From: an uncultured Pelagibacteraceae bacterium
GTDB taxonomy: Bacteria; Pseudomonadota; Alphaproteobacteria; Pelagibacterales; Pelagibacteraceae
Length of the DNA: 64,000 bases
Reading direction: 5' to 3'
NCBI GenBank assembly: GCA_902596675.1
Contig: CACJUO010000003.1
Location: 1-64,000 of the forward strand
Shown here: positions 47,404-57,111 of the stretch, piece by piece
Numbering within the stretch: position 1 is the stretch's first letter
Layout of the letters: each line of letters starts with the position of its first letter
Notes under the pieces: model-generated
Database searches by the model: none
What the model saw: the letters and a program-made list of their open reading frames with translations, nothing else
What the model was told of the DNA's origin: nothing
Program-made: the position numbers and the translations under genes

Positions 47404-48657
47404 ATGAGCTCAGAAACAGGAAAAATTTTAACAACAGATGGAATTCCCTTAGAGGAAAGTCTAAAACAGGCAGAAAAGAAAAATAAAATTAAAGCTTTTT
47501 TACTAGTTGCACCATTATTATTATTTTTAATTATTACATACATGATTCCAATTGGAGACATGTTCTCTAGAAGCATAGACGATAAGATGGTTACAAATAT
47601 GCTTCCCAAAACTTATAAAGCAATGGAAAATTGGGATGGAAAAGAATTACCGTCAGAGGAAGTTTTTGAGGCATTTTACTTAGACTATAAAATTCTTGTT
47701 AAGAATAAAACAGCAGGAAAATTACAGACACAATTAAATTATGAAAAAAATGGATTTAAGAGTGTTTTAAAAAAACTAGCAAGAAAACAAAAGAAATTCG
47801 AGGAGGGAAACTATAAAGAACAAATAATGAAAGTTCATAAAAGATGGAGAAATGTTGAATATTGGAGAGCAATTAAAAGAAGAGCTCCATCTTATACATA
47901 TTCAAAATACCTTAAAGGTGTAGACATGTACTCCAATGAAGATGGAAAAATTGTTCAAGTTTCTGAGGATAGAAGAATTCATAGAATATTATGGATAAGA
48001 ACAGTGGAGGTAGCTTTTTTTGTTACTTTATTTTGTTTTTTGATGGCTTACCCAATTGCACATTTACTGGCAACTCTACCAATGAAATATAGTAATTTGC
48101 TGATGATCTGCGTTCTTCTTCCTTTCTGGACATCTTTACTTGTAAGAACTGCAAGTTGGATGATTTTGTTACAGCAACAAGGAATTGTGAATGATTTCTT
48201 TGTTTGGACAGGTCTTGTTGCAGACGATAACAGACCTGAGATGATGTACAATAAAACTGGAACATACGTAGCAATGACTCAAATACTTTTACCTTTTATG
48301 GTTTTACCTTTGTATAGTGTCATGAAAACGATCTCTCCAAGTCTTATGAGGGCTGGTAAGTCTTTAGGCGCAACTCCAGCGGTTGCATTTTTTAAAGTTT
48401 ATTTTCCACTTACAATTCCAGGAATAGGTGCAGGTTGCCTATTAGTATTTATTTTAGCAATTGGATATTATATTACGCCAGCACTTGTTGGAGGCGCATC
48501 TGGAACACTTATTAGTAATCAAATAGCATATCATATGAAAAGTACTTTAGATTGGAGTTTTGCATCTGCAATGGGTCTGATGCTTTTGACTGGTGTGTTA
48601 GCAATATATTGGATTTATAATAAACTTGTTGGAGTTGATAACATCAAATTAGGTTAA
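47404..48657 (+). CDS. potB: Polyamine-type ABC permease (PotB-like) with large insertion after TM1
   Basis: TM1 LLVAPLLLFLIITYMIPIGDMFSRS, later KSLGATPAVAFFKVYFPLTIPGIGAG (EAA-like loop). Confidence 0.82.
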   Translation: MSSETGKILTTDGIPLEESLKQAEKKNKIKAFLLVAPLLLFLIITYMIPIGDMFSRSIDDKMVTNMLPKTYKAMENWDGKELPSEEVFEAFYLDYKILVKNKTAGKLQTQLNYEKNGFKSVLKKLARKQKKFEEGNYKEQIMKVHKRWRNVEYWRAIKRRAPSYTYSKYLKGVDMYSNEDGKIVQVSEDRRIHRILWIRTVEVAFFVTLFCFLMAYPIAHLLATLPMKYSNLLMICVLLPFWTSLLVRTASWMILLQQQGIVNDFFVWTGLVADDNRPEMMYNKTGTYVAMTQILLPFMVLPLYSVMKTISPSLMRAGKSLGATPAVAFFKVYFPLTIPGIGAGCLLVFILAIGYYITPALVGGASGTLISNQIAYHMKSTLDWSFASAMGLMLLTGVLAIYWIYNKLVGVDNIKLG

Positions 48658-48659
48658 TT

Positions 48660-49514
48660 ATGGCGTTACCAAAATATACAGAACCACATTATAGAATTTG
48701 GCATTATTTTTATTTATTAATTTGTGGCTGTGTCTTTTTCTTTTTGATAGCTCCTTTATTTGTAATTTTTCCATTATCTTTCAATGCAGAGGAGTTTTTG
48801 GTTTTTTCTGATGGAATGAAAAGATTAGACCCTGATGCATTCTCATTGAGATGGTATAAGGATATGATTTATGGAACAAAAAATCCATGGGGTTTAGCTG
48901 CAAGAAATAGTTTTATAATTGCAATCTTTGCAACATTTGGATCAATTATTTTAGGTACTCTTGCCGCATTAGGTTTAAGCAGCAGACATATGCCTTACAA
49001 AGGTTTGATAATGGCAATTTTAATTTCACCAATGATAGTTCCATTAATTATTTCTGGAGTAGCGATTTTCTTTTTCATGGCAAAGGTAGGTTTGGCAGCT
49101 ACTCATTTAGGTATTATACTGGCACACATTATTCTTGGAACACCTTTTGTAGTAATAACTGTAACTGCAACACTTTCAGGTTTTGATCATAGTATTACAC
49201 GTGCGGCCTCAAGTCTTGGAAGTAGTCCATATAATACATTTATGAAAATTACTTTACCTTTGATATTACCCGGAGTTATTTCTGGTGGTTTGTTTGCATT
49301 TGTCACCTCATTTGATGAGGTAGTCGTCGTATTATTCTTAGCTGGACTAGATAATACTACAATACCAATTCAAATGTGGACTGGACTTAGAGAGCAATTA
49401 AGTCCGACAATTTTAGCTGTAGCAACTTGTTTAATAATATTGTCAGTATTAATTTTATTAACTGCAGAACTTTTAAGAAGAAGATCTGAAAGATTAAGAG
49501 GAATAAATAGATAG
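48660..49514 (+). CDS. potC: Polyamine-type ABC permease (PotC-like)
   Basis: RAASSLGSSPYNTFMKITLPLILPGVISG EAA loop, SFDEVVVVLFLAG. Confidence 0.83.
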   Translation: MALPKYTEPHYRIWHYFYLLICGCVFFFLIAPLFVIFPLSFNAEEFLVFSDGMKRLDPDAFSLRWYKDMIYGTKNPWGLAARNSFIIAIFATFGSIILGTLAALGLSSRHMPYKGLIMAILISPMIVPLIISGVAIFFFMAKVGLAATHLGIILAHIILGTPFVVITVTATLSGFDHSITRAASSLGSSPYNTFMKITLPLILPGVISGGLFAFVTSFDEVVVVLFLAGLDNTTIPIQMWTGLREQLSPTILAVATCLIILSVLILLTAELLRRRSERLRGINR

Positions 49515-49515
49515 T

Positions 49516-50640
49516 TTAATTAACAGCTTCAATTACTGTCGCAATTCCCATTCCTAAACCAATACATTGAGTAGATAAGGCATATTTTTTATTTTCTCGT
49601 TTTAATAAATCAGCTGCTTTGCCAGTAATTCTAGCACCTGTTGCACCAAGTGGATGACCAAGAGCAAGAGCTCCACCATCTAAATTAACTTTATCTTTTT
49701 CTATACCTAAGTCTTTAATACACGCTAATGATTGAGAAGCAAAAGCTTCATTCAATTCAACAATATCAATTTGTTCAGCTGACAAGTTAACTCTTTTCAA
49801 AGCTTTTTTTGAAGCTCCAATTGGACCTAATCCCATGTAATCAGGGTCACAGCCCTCAACAGCAGTAGATATTATTCTTCCTAAAATATTTAAATTGTTT
49901 TCTTTTGCATAATTTTCTTCACAAATTAAAGTTGCCGCAGCACCGTCTGTTAAAGGTGACGAAGTTGCAGCTGTAACTGTTCCATTTTCATCAAAAGCAA
50001 GTTTTAATCCATCTAATTTTTCCATTGTACTATTTGGTCTAATGTTTCCATCTGTATCACAATCACCAATTGATACGATTTCATTCTTAAAATTTCCTTT
50101 GGTCTGAGCTTTGTGTGCTTTTTGATGACTTGATATAGCAAACTCCTGTTGTTCATTTCTTGAAATGTTATATTTTTTTGCAACGTTTTCTGCAGTTGTT
50201 CCCATTGAAAAATAAACATGTGGATTATCTGTCTTACTTTCAGGGTAGGGGATTGGTTCAAAACCAGTATTTACTCTTGTCATACTTTCTACGCCGCCAC
50301 AGACAAATACTTTTCCAGCGCCTAATGAAATTTTACCAGCTGCTATATGAATAGCTTCCATTGATGAGCCGCACCATCTATCTACTGTCATGCCTGAGGT
50401 TTTAACATTCATCCCACTGAGAAAAGTAGTTAACTTTCCAATATTAAAACTTTGTTCTCCTGTTTGAAATGCACAACCAACTACAATATCTTCAATATCA
50501 TCTTTTTTAACATTTGATTTTGACACTAAATCTTTAATTACTTCTGCTAAAAGATTAACTGGCTTTGAGTCAATTAAAGCTCCTTTTTTTGCCATAGTAA
50601 AAGGTGATCTTGAAAATCCTGCTATTACTGGTTTAAACAT
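49516..50640 (-). CDS. Thiolase / acetyl-CoA acyltransferase
   Basis: DRWCGSSMEAIHIAAG, NEAFASQSL, NLDGGALALGHPLGATGAR, CIGLGMG. Confidence 0.9.
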   Translation of the reverse strand: MFKPVIAGFSRSPFTMAKKGALIDSKPVNLLAEVIKDLVSKSNVKKDDIEDIVVGCAFQTGEQSFNIGKLTTFLSGMNVKTSGMTVDRWCGSSMEAIHIAAGKISLGAGKVFVCGGVESMTRVNTGFEPIPYPESKTDNPHVYFSMGTTAENVAKKYNISRNEQQEFAISSHQKAHKAQTKGNFKNEIVSIGDCDTDGNIRPNSTMEKLDGLKLAFDENGTVTAATSSPLTDGAAATLICEENYAKENNLNILGRIISTAVEGCDPDYMGLGPIGASKKALKRVNLSAEQIDIVELNEAFASQSLACIKDLGIEKDKVNLDGGALALGHPLGATGARITGKAADLLKRENKKYALSTQCIGLGMGIATVIEAVN

Positions 50641-50655
50641 AATTTAAATATAATA

Positions 50656-51822
50656 TTAATCAGAAAATGGTAAAGAAGTTATAATGCCTTTTCTATTTTT
50701 TCCATTAAAGGTGTTTATAAAAACTTCATTCCCCAAATCCCAAAAATCTCTACTTATCATTGATAAACCTATATTTTTCTTTATTCTTGGCGAATAAATT
50801 CCAGAAGCAATTTGACCAATCTTTTTATTGTTTTCTGAGTATACTGGCAAAGGAACTCCTGTTGGTTTGCAGGGTTCACCATCAAAAATTATTCCTCTCA
50901 TCTGTTGTGTTATTCCCTCAGATTGAATCTTTCTCAAAGCATCTTTTCCAATAAAATCATGATCATTTTCTTTTTTACAATACTTCTCAAGGTTGCATTC
51001 AAGCGGGTTATTTTCCCTGGTAAAATCATTACCATAGGACATAAGTCCTGCCTCAATTCTATCAATTAGGTTTGGACATCCAGGAGATATATTTAATTTT
51101 TGACCATGGTTCCAAATAATATCCCAAAGCTTCTCACCTAATTCAATTTCATTAAAATGAGTTTCAAAGCCTTTGAAATAAATTTCAAAACCATCTTGGT
51201 TACTATATCCAGATCTTGCGATGATTTGTTTTGTACCTAAAAAGTCAAAAACTTTAAAATTGAAAAATTTTAATTTTTTTATGTCTTCACCAAATATCGA
51301 AACCAAAAGGTCTTCAGACTTAGGACCTTGAATAGCCAATGGATAAACATCAGGTTCTATTATTTCAACATTATATCCAGATCCTAATGCTATACCTTTT
51401 GCCCAAAGTAAAATATCTGAGTCTGCTATAGAAATCCAGAACATATCATCATCTAGTTTTAGTAAAACTGGATCATTAATCATTCCTGCAGTCTCATCTA
51501 TTATTGGGATATAAAAACATTTTCCAGTTTCCATTTTTTTTATAGAGCGCGGTGTCATTTTTTGTACAAGTTTTGACGCATCTGGACCTGTAATTTGAAC
51601 TTGTCTTTGACAAGATACATCCCAGACTTGAACTTGCTCTCTTAAATGCCAGTAATCTTCCTCAACTGTATTCTTAAATCCTTTTGGTAACAACATGTGG
51701 TTTACAACAGTAAAATCTGATACACCAAGTTCTTCAACCTTGTTTGTAAATGGCGTACGTCTTATACGTCTTGACATGTTCAATTTAATATTTTTTTGAT
51801 TTATTAAATTTTCACTACTCAT
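50656..51822 (-). CDS. dmdA: GcvT-fold protein, dimethylsulfoniopropionate demethylase (DmdA)-like
   Basis: SRRIRRTPFTNKVEELGVSDFTVVNHMLLP, HLREQVQVWDVSCQRQVQITGPDA, GMINDPVLLKLDDDMFWISIADSDILLW, PLAIQGPKSEDLL, GCPNLIDRIEAGLMSYGND; strongly reminiscent of DmdA, but paralogues with other substrates exist. Confidence 0.68.
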   Translation of the reverse strand: MSSENLINQKNIKLNMSRRIRRTPFTNKVEELGVSDFTVVNHMLLPKGFKNTVEEDYWHLREQVQVWDVSCQRQVQITGPDASKLVQKMTPRSIKKMETGKCFYIPIIDETAGMINDPVLLKLDDDMFWISIADSDILLWAKGIALGSGYNVEIIEPDVYPLAIQGPKSEDLLVSIFGEDIKKLKFFNFKVFDFLGTKQIIARSGYSNQDGFEIYFKGFETHFNEIELGEKLWDIIWNHGQKLNISPGCPNLIDRIEAGLMSYGNDFTRENNPLECNLEKYCKKENDHDFIGKDALRKIQSEGITQQMRGIIFDGEPCKPTGVPLPVYSENNKKIGQIASGIYSPRIKKNIGLSMISRDFWDLGNEVFINTFNGKNRKGIITSLPFSD

Positions 51823-51823
51823 T

Positions 51824-52159
51824 TTATTTTGACCACCATACAGTGTAGCTATTTTTTGAAATTATGATTGGTATATGATATTTTTTATTATTATCTTCCA
51901 TTTTAAATTTAATATTTATTTCGGAAATAATTCTTTTTTCAGAAAAATAACTCCCAATTTTGCAAATCATTTCATATCCACACCTTGTATCATCATCACT
52001 TAGATCAAACTCTTTATGTATTCTACCTCCTTCATCAGATATAGTTTCAAAAAAAATTTCTTTATCTCCATTTTTTTTTATTTGATAAATTATTACATCG
52101 ATATTTCCAGCATGAGATCCATTTGTGGCGTCTAGTAAGTGTGATGAAAATATTGCCAT
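51824..52159 (-). CDS. Transthyretin-like / 5-hydroxyisourate hydrolase family protein with atypical C-terminus
   Basis: SSHLLDATNGSHAGNIDVIIYQ, EGGRIHKEF, YHIPIIIS; C-terminus SYTVWWSK rather than YRGS. Confidence 0.72.
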   Translation of the reverse strand: MAIFSSHLLDATNGSHAGNIDVIIYQIKKNGDKEIFFETISDEGGRIHKEFDLSDDDTRCGYEMICKIGSYFSEKRIISEINIKFKMEDNNKKYHIPIIISKNSYTVWWSK

Positions 52160-52160
52160 T

Positions 52161-53903
52161 TTATTCTATTGATGACTTCTCTCTTTTACTTGCAACTGCA
52201 GAGACTATTGGGCTTAGTACTGGTTTTGCTTTGACATTCACACATGCAGGTTTTCCACTTTCCATTGCCCTTTTAAGTGCCGGTGCTAGCTCTTCTCTTT
52301 TATTAACTAATTCTCCATACCCTCCAAAACCCTCAAATATCTTATGAAACGGGATGTCTCGAAAGTCAGTTGCAACGCTTTTCCCACTTTTAAATAACCT
52401 CTCTTGTTGTTGTCCTATTGAGGCCAATCCACCATTGTTATCAATTACAACAGTAATAGGTTTTTTTTCATAAAATACACTTTCAATAGACATACCTCCT
52501 GATAAAAATGCACCATCTCCACTTATAAGGACAACATTTGAGTCTGGATTGTGGTTTTTAGCAGATAAAGCAAACGAAACCCCAACACCTAACATACTAA
52601 ATGTTCCAGGATGTAAGATACCTTTTAATTTTTTACCTTTTGCACCAGCAATATTAATTGCAATCTCTGACCAGAAATGGGTATTTCCTCCATCTATAAC
52701 AAGCCAGTCATTTTCACCCATTGCTTCTTGGACATCTAATGAAAGTTGTAGAGGATGAATTTTTCCACCATTTTTTTTTGATACTTCAGTCTCAATTTCT
52801 AAATCTTTCAAAGATTTATCTACCCATTCTTTTTTCTTTTTTTTATTTTCTTTGAACCAAGTTGTATCTAAATTCCATTTATTATTTTTCTTTAAATTAG
52901 ATAATGTATCTAAAAAAACGCCAGGATCACTTAGTAAACAAAAATCAGCTGCTCTATTAAGTTCGATTTCCTCATGGGAGCCATTAATACATACCAACTT
53001 TGTTGATTTTGGTATAAAAGGTGGATTTCCAAAATTCATTTGATTGTCTAAACGTGCTCCAACAACAAGCACTAAATCAGAATTTTGTAACGCATATTCA
53101 GAGGGGGGATATTGGTGTATATCAGCCAATCCCATATAAGCATTTGCTTCCTCTCCTAATAATTTTTGATGATATGGAACATTAAAAATTGGTATATTTA
53201 AATTATTACCAGCTGCTTCAAGATTTTTTTCTGAATGTGACCACCAAATCCCATGTCCACCTATTATAATTGGTTTTTTAGCATTACAAGCAAGTTCTAA
53301 AACTTCTGATAGAGAATTTGGATCTGGCCAAGCTTTAGTTAAAGGTTTAGCTTTGTGAGAAAATGGCCTCTCCTCTAATCCTGCTTCTTCCACAAAAGAT
53401 GAAAACATAATATCTACTGGTAGACTAAGATGAACAGCGCCAGGATAACCGTTGGTAGCAATATGATATGCCTTGTCGACGAATTCTCTTATTCTAGTTC
53501 CATCAGTAATGCTTGCACTGTATTTTGTTAAAGGCGCTGCTATTGAAACATCATCTATTTCTTTAAAACCACCTGAACCTTGTCTTTTTAGACTGCTAGA
53601 ACCAGTAATATAAATAACAGGACTTCTCTCACCCCAAGCTTCCATCATAGAGGGAACGGCATTAGTAAATCCCTCTGGTCCAACTAAGCATACTGATGGT
53701 TTACGAGTAATTCTTGTATTGCCATCTGCCAAATGACCTGCAATTTGTTCATGAGGTGTGTTTATAACTTCAATTTGACACTCAGCAAATCCTTCAATTG
53801 CTGGATTACAAAAACCTCCTGCAAGAGTAAAAACTTTACTAATTCCCTTATCTTTTAAAGCTCTAGCTAATAACTCTCCACCTCTAATTTTATTCTCACT
53901 CAT
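52161..53903 (-). CDS. Thiamine-pyrophosphate-dependent enzyme (acetolactate synthase/2-hydroxyacyl-CoA lyase-like)
   Basis: VFTLAGGFCNPAIEG, INTPHEQIAGHLADG catalytic Glu region, GDGAFLSGGMSIESVFYEKKPITVVIDNN TPP motif. Confidence 0.82.
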   Translation of the reverse strand: MSENKIRGGELLARALKDKGISKVFTLAGGFCNPAIEGFAECQIEVINTPHEQIAGHLADGNTRITRKPSVCLVGPEGFTNAVPSMMEAWGERSPVIYITGSSSLKRQGSGGFKEIDDVSIAAPLTKYSASITDGTRIREFVDKAYHIATNGYPGAVHLSLPVDIMFSSFVEEAGLEERPFSHKAKPLTKAWPDPNSLSEVLELACNAKKPIIIGGHGIWWSHSEKNLEAAGNNLNIPIFNVPYHQKLLGEEANAYMGLADIHQYPPSEYALQNSDLVLVVGARLDNQMNFGNPPFIPKSTKLVCINGSHEEIELNRAADFCLLSDPGVFLDTLSNLKKNNKWNLDTTWFKENKKKKKEWVDKSLKDLEIETEVSKKNGGKIHPLQLSLDVQEAMGENDWLVIDGGNTHFWSEIAINIAGAKGKKLKGILHPGTFSMLGVGVSFALSAKNHNPDSNVVLISGDGAFLSGGMSIESVFYEKKPITVVIDNNGGLASIGQQQERLFKSGKSVATDFRDIPFHKIFEGFGGYGELVNKREELAPALKRAMESGKPACVNVKAKPVLSPIVSAVASKREKSSIE

Positions 53904-55067
53904 TTAATAATTTACCTTATTAATAGTGTTCTCTATTATTATCTCAGAAGTTACTTCATTAATATCATTTAATCCAACTAACCCTATTGTTGTGCTAATT
54001 TCTTCTTTTATAATCTCAACTATTCTTCTTAATCCTTTTTTTCCATCAGCTCCCATTGCATACATAACGGGTCTTCCAATCATTGTATAATCTGCACCAA
54101 ATGCTAGCGCTCTCACTATATCGCTTCCACTTCTTATCCCACTATCAAAGATTAAAGGAAAATTACTTCCAACTGATTTTCTAATCAATGGAAGCATATT
54201 TATTGCTGCTATCGCACTGTCTAATTGCCTACCTCCATGATTTGAAACTTGAATAGCATCCGCACCGGCTTCTTTTATTTTTATTGCATCATCTGGAGAC
54301 ATTACTCCTTTAACAATAAGTTTACCTTTCCATTTATCTCTTACTCTTTTAAGTGTGTCCCAATCGGTAGAACCCCTACTTTCTTTTCTTTTAAAAATTC
54401 CATCTCCGCTTTTTGATGTAACATAATTCATAGGCTTAGGAATTCCACTCAGCAGCGTTGATATAGACCAAGTCGGATGAGTTGCAAAATCAAAAAATTG
54501 TTTTGGGCCTATCTTAAAAGGATAAGAAAAACCATTTTTATCATCTCTTGTTCTTCTGGACAATACAGGTACATCTACAGTTAAAATTGCTACCTCATAA
54601 CCAGTATGTTTTGCTCTTTCCAAAAGCTCCATCACAAAATTCTCATCTTGGAAAATATACAACTGCATCCACGAATGACCCTCTGAGAGTTCATACATCT
54701 TTTCTAATGTTGTGGTTGATGCCATGGAAACACAAGTTGGAATATTATTTCTTGCACTTTCAGCGGCTAACATAGAATCTGCACCTGGCCATGACAAATT
54801 AGTCATTCCCATAGGAGCAAAACCAAATGGAAAATTAAATTCGTATCCTAAAACCTTTTTTTTAAGTGATCTTTTTTCAACATTTCTTAAAACTTTAGGC
54901 TCTAGTCTTATTTGGTCAAGAGCTATACTGTTGATTTCAGCAAGTTTCTCATCTCCAGATGCACCATCAATAAAGTCAAATACTAATTTGGGAAGACGTT
55001 TACGTGATAGTTCTCTCGCATCTTTTATGCTAAAGATTTTTTGACTTGGTAAAATATTATCACTCAT
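53904..55067 (-). CDS. FMN-dependent alpha-hydroxy-acid oxidizing protein (lactate/glycolate oxidase family)
   Basis: FAPMGMTNLSWPGAD, LTVDVPVLSRRTRD, VSNHGGRQLDSA, DSGIRSGSDIVRALAFGAD. Confidence 0.9.
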   Translation of the reverse strand: MSDNILPSQKIFSIKDARELSRKRLPKLVFDFIDGASGDEKLAEINSIALDQIRLEPKVLRNVEKRSLKKKVLGYEFNFPFGFAPMGMTNLSWPGADSMLAAESARNNIPTCVSMASTTTLEKMYELSEGHSWMQLYIFQDENFVMELLERAKHTGYEVAILTVDVPVLSRRTRDDKNGFSYPFKIGPKQFFDFATHPTWSISTLLSGIPKPMNYVTSKSGDGIFKRKESRGSTDWDTLKRVRDKWKGKLIVKGVMSPDDAIKIKEAGADAIQVSNHGGRQLDSAIAAINMLPLIRKSVGSNFPLIFDSGIRSGSDIVRALAFGADYTMIGRPVMYAMGADGKKGLRRIVEIIKEEISTTIGLVGLNDINEVTSEIIIENTINKVNY

Positions 55068-55752
55068 TGTTAATTTTAATGTATTCTTTTAAGTTAAATT
55101 GTTTATTTTGATTAACAAAATAAGCATTATGACCTTTTCTAGAAGAATAAACCTCTGTTGGTTTTCCGTCAATAAAAAGTACCGCAACACCATCATCAAC
55201 AGCAATACCATCTGGTAAAGTTTTGTTTTTAATATTTTCTCTATATTTTTCCGCTCTTTTTGAGTCCGAATAATGTGGTGTAAAACTTCCGTGTAATAAT
55301 CCAATGCCATTCATAGATTTAAATCCAGGTCCATCTGAGTCAGTCAGAAAGCAATCGAACCAACACGCGGCACCAGCGCTTACACCTGATAGAATTATAC
55401 CAGAATTATAAATTTCTTTAAAAAGCCCAATCAAATTATTTTCTTTCCAATATTTGATCATGAATTTTGTATTTCCACCACCAACGTAAACCACATCAAG
55501 ATTTGAAAGCCAATTTTCAAAACCTTTGACGCTAGAGATAAGATTAAAGTGAGATACATTTAAACCTGAAACTTGAAACCTTTTGTAAAAGAGCTTAGTT
55601 TTGCTTGAGTCATCGTTACTAGCGGTCGGTAAAAATCCTAATGAGCAATTTTTTTTGTTGATACGGTCTAAAATGAATTGTTCCTGATCATCATCTTGAT
55701 TATGAGTAAATCCTCCACCTCCGATAGTAATTATTTTTTTTTTGATCTTCAC
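55060..55752 (-). CDS. Peptidase S51 family (peptidase E/cyanophycinase-like)
   Basis: YVGGGNTKFMIKYW, ILSGVSAGAACWFD, GLLHGSFTPHYSD. Confidence 0.82.
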   Translation of the reverse strand: MKIKKKIITIGGGGFTHNQDDDQEQFILDRINKKNCSLGFLPTASNDDSSKTKLFYKRFQVSGLNVSHFNLISSVKGFENWLSNLDVVYVGGGNTKFMIKYWKENNLIGLFKEIYNSGIILSGVSAGAACWFDCFLTDSDGPGFKSMNGIGLLHGSFTPHYSDSKRAEKYRENIKNKTLPDGIAVDDGVAVLFIDGKPTEVYSSRKGHNAYFVNQNKQFNLKEYIKINNE

Positions 55753-55777
55753 TAGTTATATTTTTAACAATTTAAGC

Positions 55778-56995
55778 TTAAACACCAACCCAAGGTCTAG
55801 GCCCATTAGGAATTTTTCTGTCAATACCTCTAACTATCTCTCCTAGCTCATCATACATTGGCAATTTACAGATTTGACCTTTATGTAATTTTCCATCTGT
55901 ACATTTGACATCAACAATATCACCTGGCCCATTTTCGTTATTGTTAAGGTGAACTATACCTACACCACAAACTTGATAAGGTGACCATGTACTAGAAGTT
56001 ATTTTGCCAATCTCTTTTTCATTTAATTTAATACTCTCTCCTTTGATTGCAGTTCCAGACATAACTCGAATTCCCCAAGTCTTACATTTTTTCTCTGATG
56101 ACATAAGTGCATCTTTTCCAATAAAATCCTCTTTATCAAAATTTATAAATTTTCCAAGGCCAACTGAAAAAGGATTGGTATTTTTTGAAAAATCTTGTCC
56201 AGCAGATAAAAGTCCAGCTTCAATTCTTCTACATCTAAATCCTGGTGTAGCCACCAAAATCATACCTAATTTTTTTCCTTGCTCAAGAATATAATCTCCA
56301 ATTTTCTCTATTTCATTTTCTGGCCTAAAGTAAATTTCCCAACCAAGTTCATTAGTAAAACCACTTCTGCTTACTATTACTCTTTGATCTAAAATTTGTA
56401 ACTCTTTCCAATCAAAATATTTCCAATCTTTCTCTGAAAAACCATTACTTAAATTTTCAAGTAGTTTCATGGACAATGGGCCTTGAACTTGACTTACCCA
56501 AACATTTGGATCATTAATTTCCACATTTAAATTTTTAGAATGTGCTTTATACCAAGAAAATAGGTCACCATCAGCTTGCGTAAACCAATATTTATCTTTA
56601 TTTATTCTTAAAAGTATACCATCCGTAATCATCCCACCATCATGATAGCAAGCAAACTGATACGAACATCTTCCCACAGCGATTTTTGAAATATCTCTTG
56701 GAAATATTTTTTGTAAAAATTTAAGTGAATCTGGTCCTGATATTTCAAATGGATGTTCTCCTGTATGCCTAAAAATAATTTCTCTCCTCGCCTTCCAATA
56801 CATTTCTTCAGGACTAACATTAGATAATTTTTCAAGTGTTAATCTTCCTGCATAATTTGAATATTCCGGATCATATGGCAATTCTTGATAAGTTAAGGGG
56901 TGAACCTGAATTGATCTTGCAAGTTCAATTGAATTGGAATTTTCAAGGCTAACTGGCTTTACAGTAAACCTATATTTATTGATTAAATTGTTCAT
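55778..56995 (-). CDS. GcvT-fold aminomethyltransferase / demethylase-like protein
   Basis: HTGEHPFEISGPDSLKFLQKIFPRD, GMITDGILLRINKDKYWFTQAD, RSGFTNELGWEIYFRPEN, RRIEAGLLSAGQDF, FIGKDAL. Confidence 0.8.
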   Translation of the reverse strand: MNNLINKYRFTVKPVSLENSNSIELARSIQVHPLTYQELPYDPEYSNYAGRLTLEKLSNVSPEEMYWKARREIIFRHTGEHPFEISGPDSLKFLQKIFPRDISKIAVGRCSYQFACYHDGGMITDGILLRINKDKYWFTQADGDLFSWYKAHSKNLNVEINDPNVWVSQVQGPLSMKLLENLSNGFSEKDWKYFDWKELQILDQRVIVSRSGFTNELGWEIYFRPENEIEKIGDYILEQGKKLGMILVATPGFRCRRIEAGLLSAGQDFSKNTNPFSVGLGKFINFDKEDFIGKDALMSSEKKCKTWGIRVMSGTAIKGESIKLNEKEIGKITSSTWSPYQVCGVGIVHLNNNENGPGDIVDVKCTDGKLHKGQICKLPMYDELGEIVRGIDRKIPNGPRPWVGV

Positions 56996-57111
56996 TATTA
57001 TTTTTGTAGATAATCAGAATACACCAATAAAATAAATAAAAAATGTCCATTTTGACTGTTGCTATATAAGTATCTAATTGTTACCTTTTGTTTTTTTAAA
57101 GAGAGGAAATT

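Noticed and set aside
57052-57078. dppA promoter TTGACT...TCTAAT
   Set aside because: Spacer of 15 nt is too short for a confident sigma70 call; alternatives equally weak.
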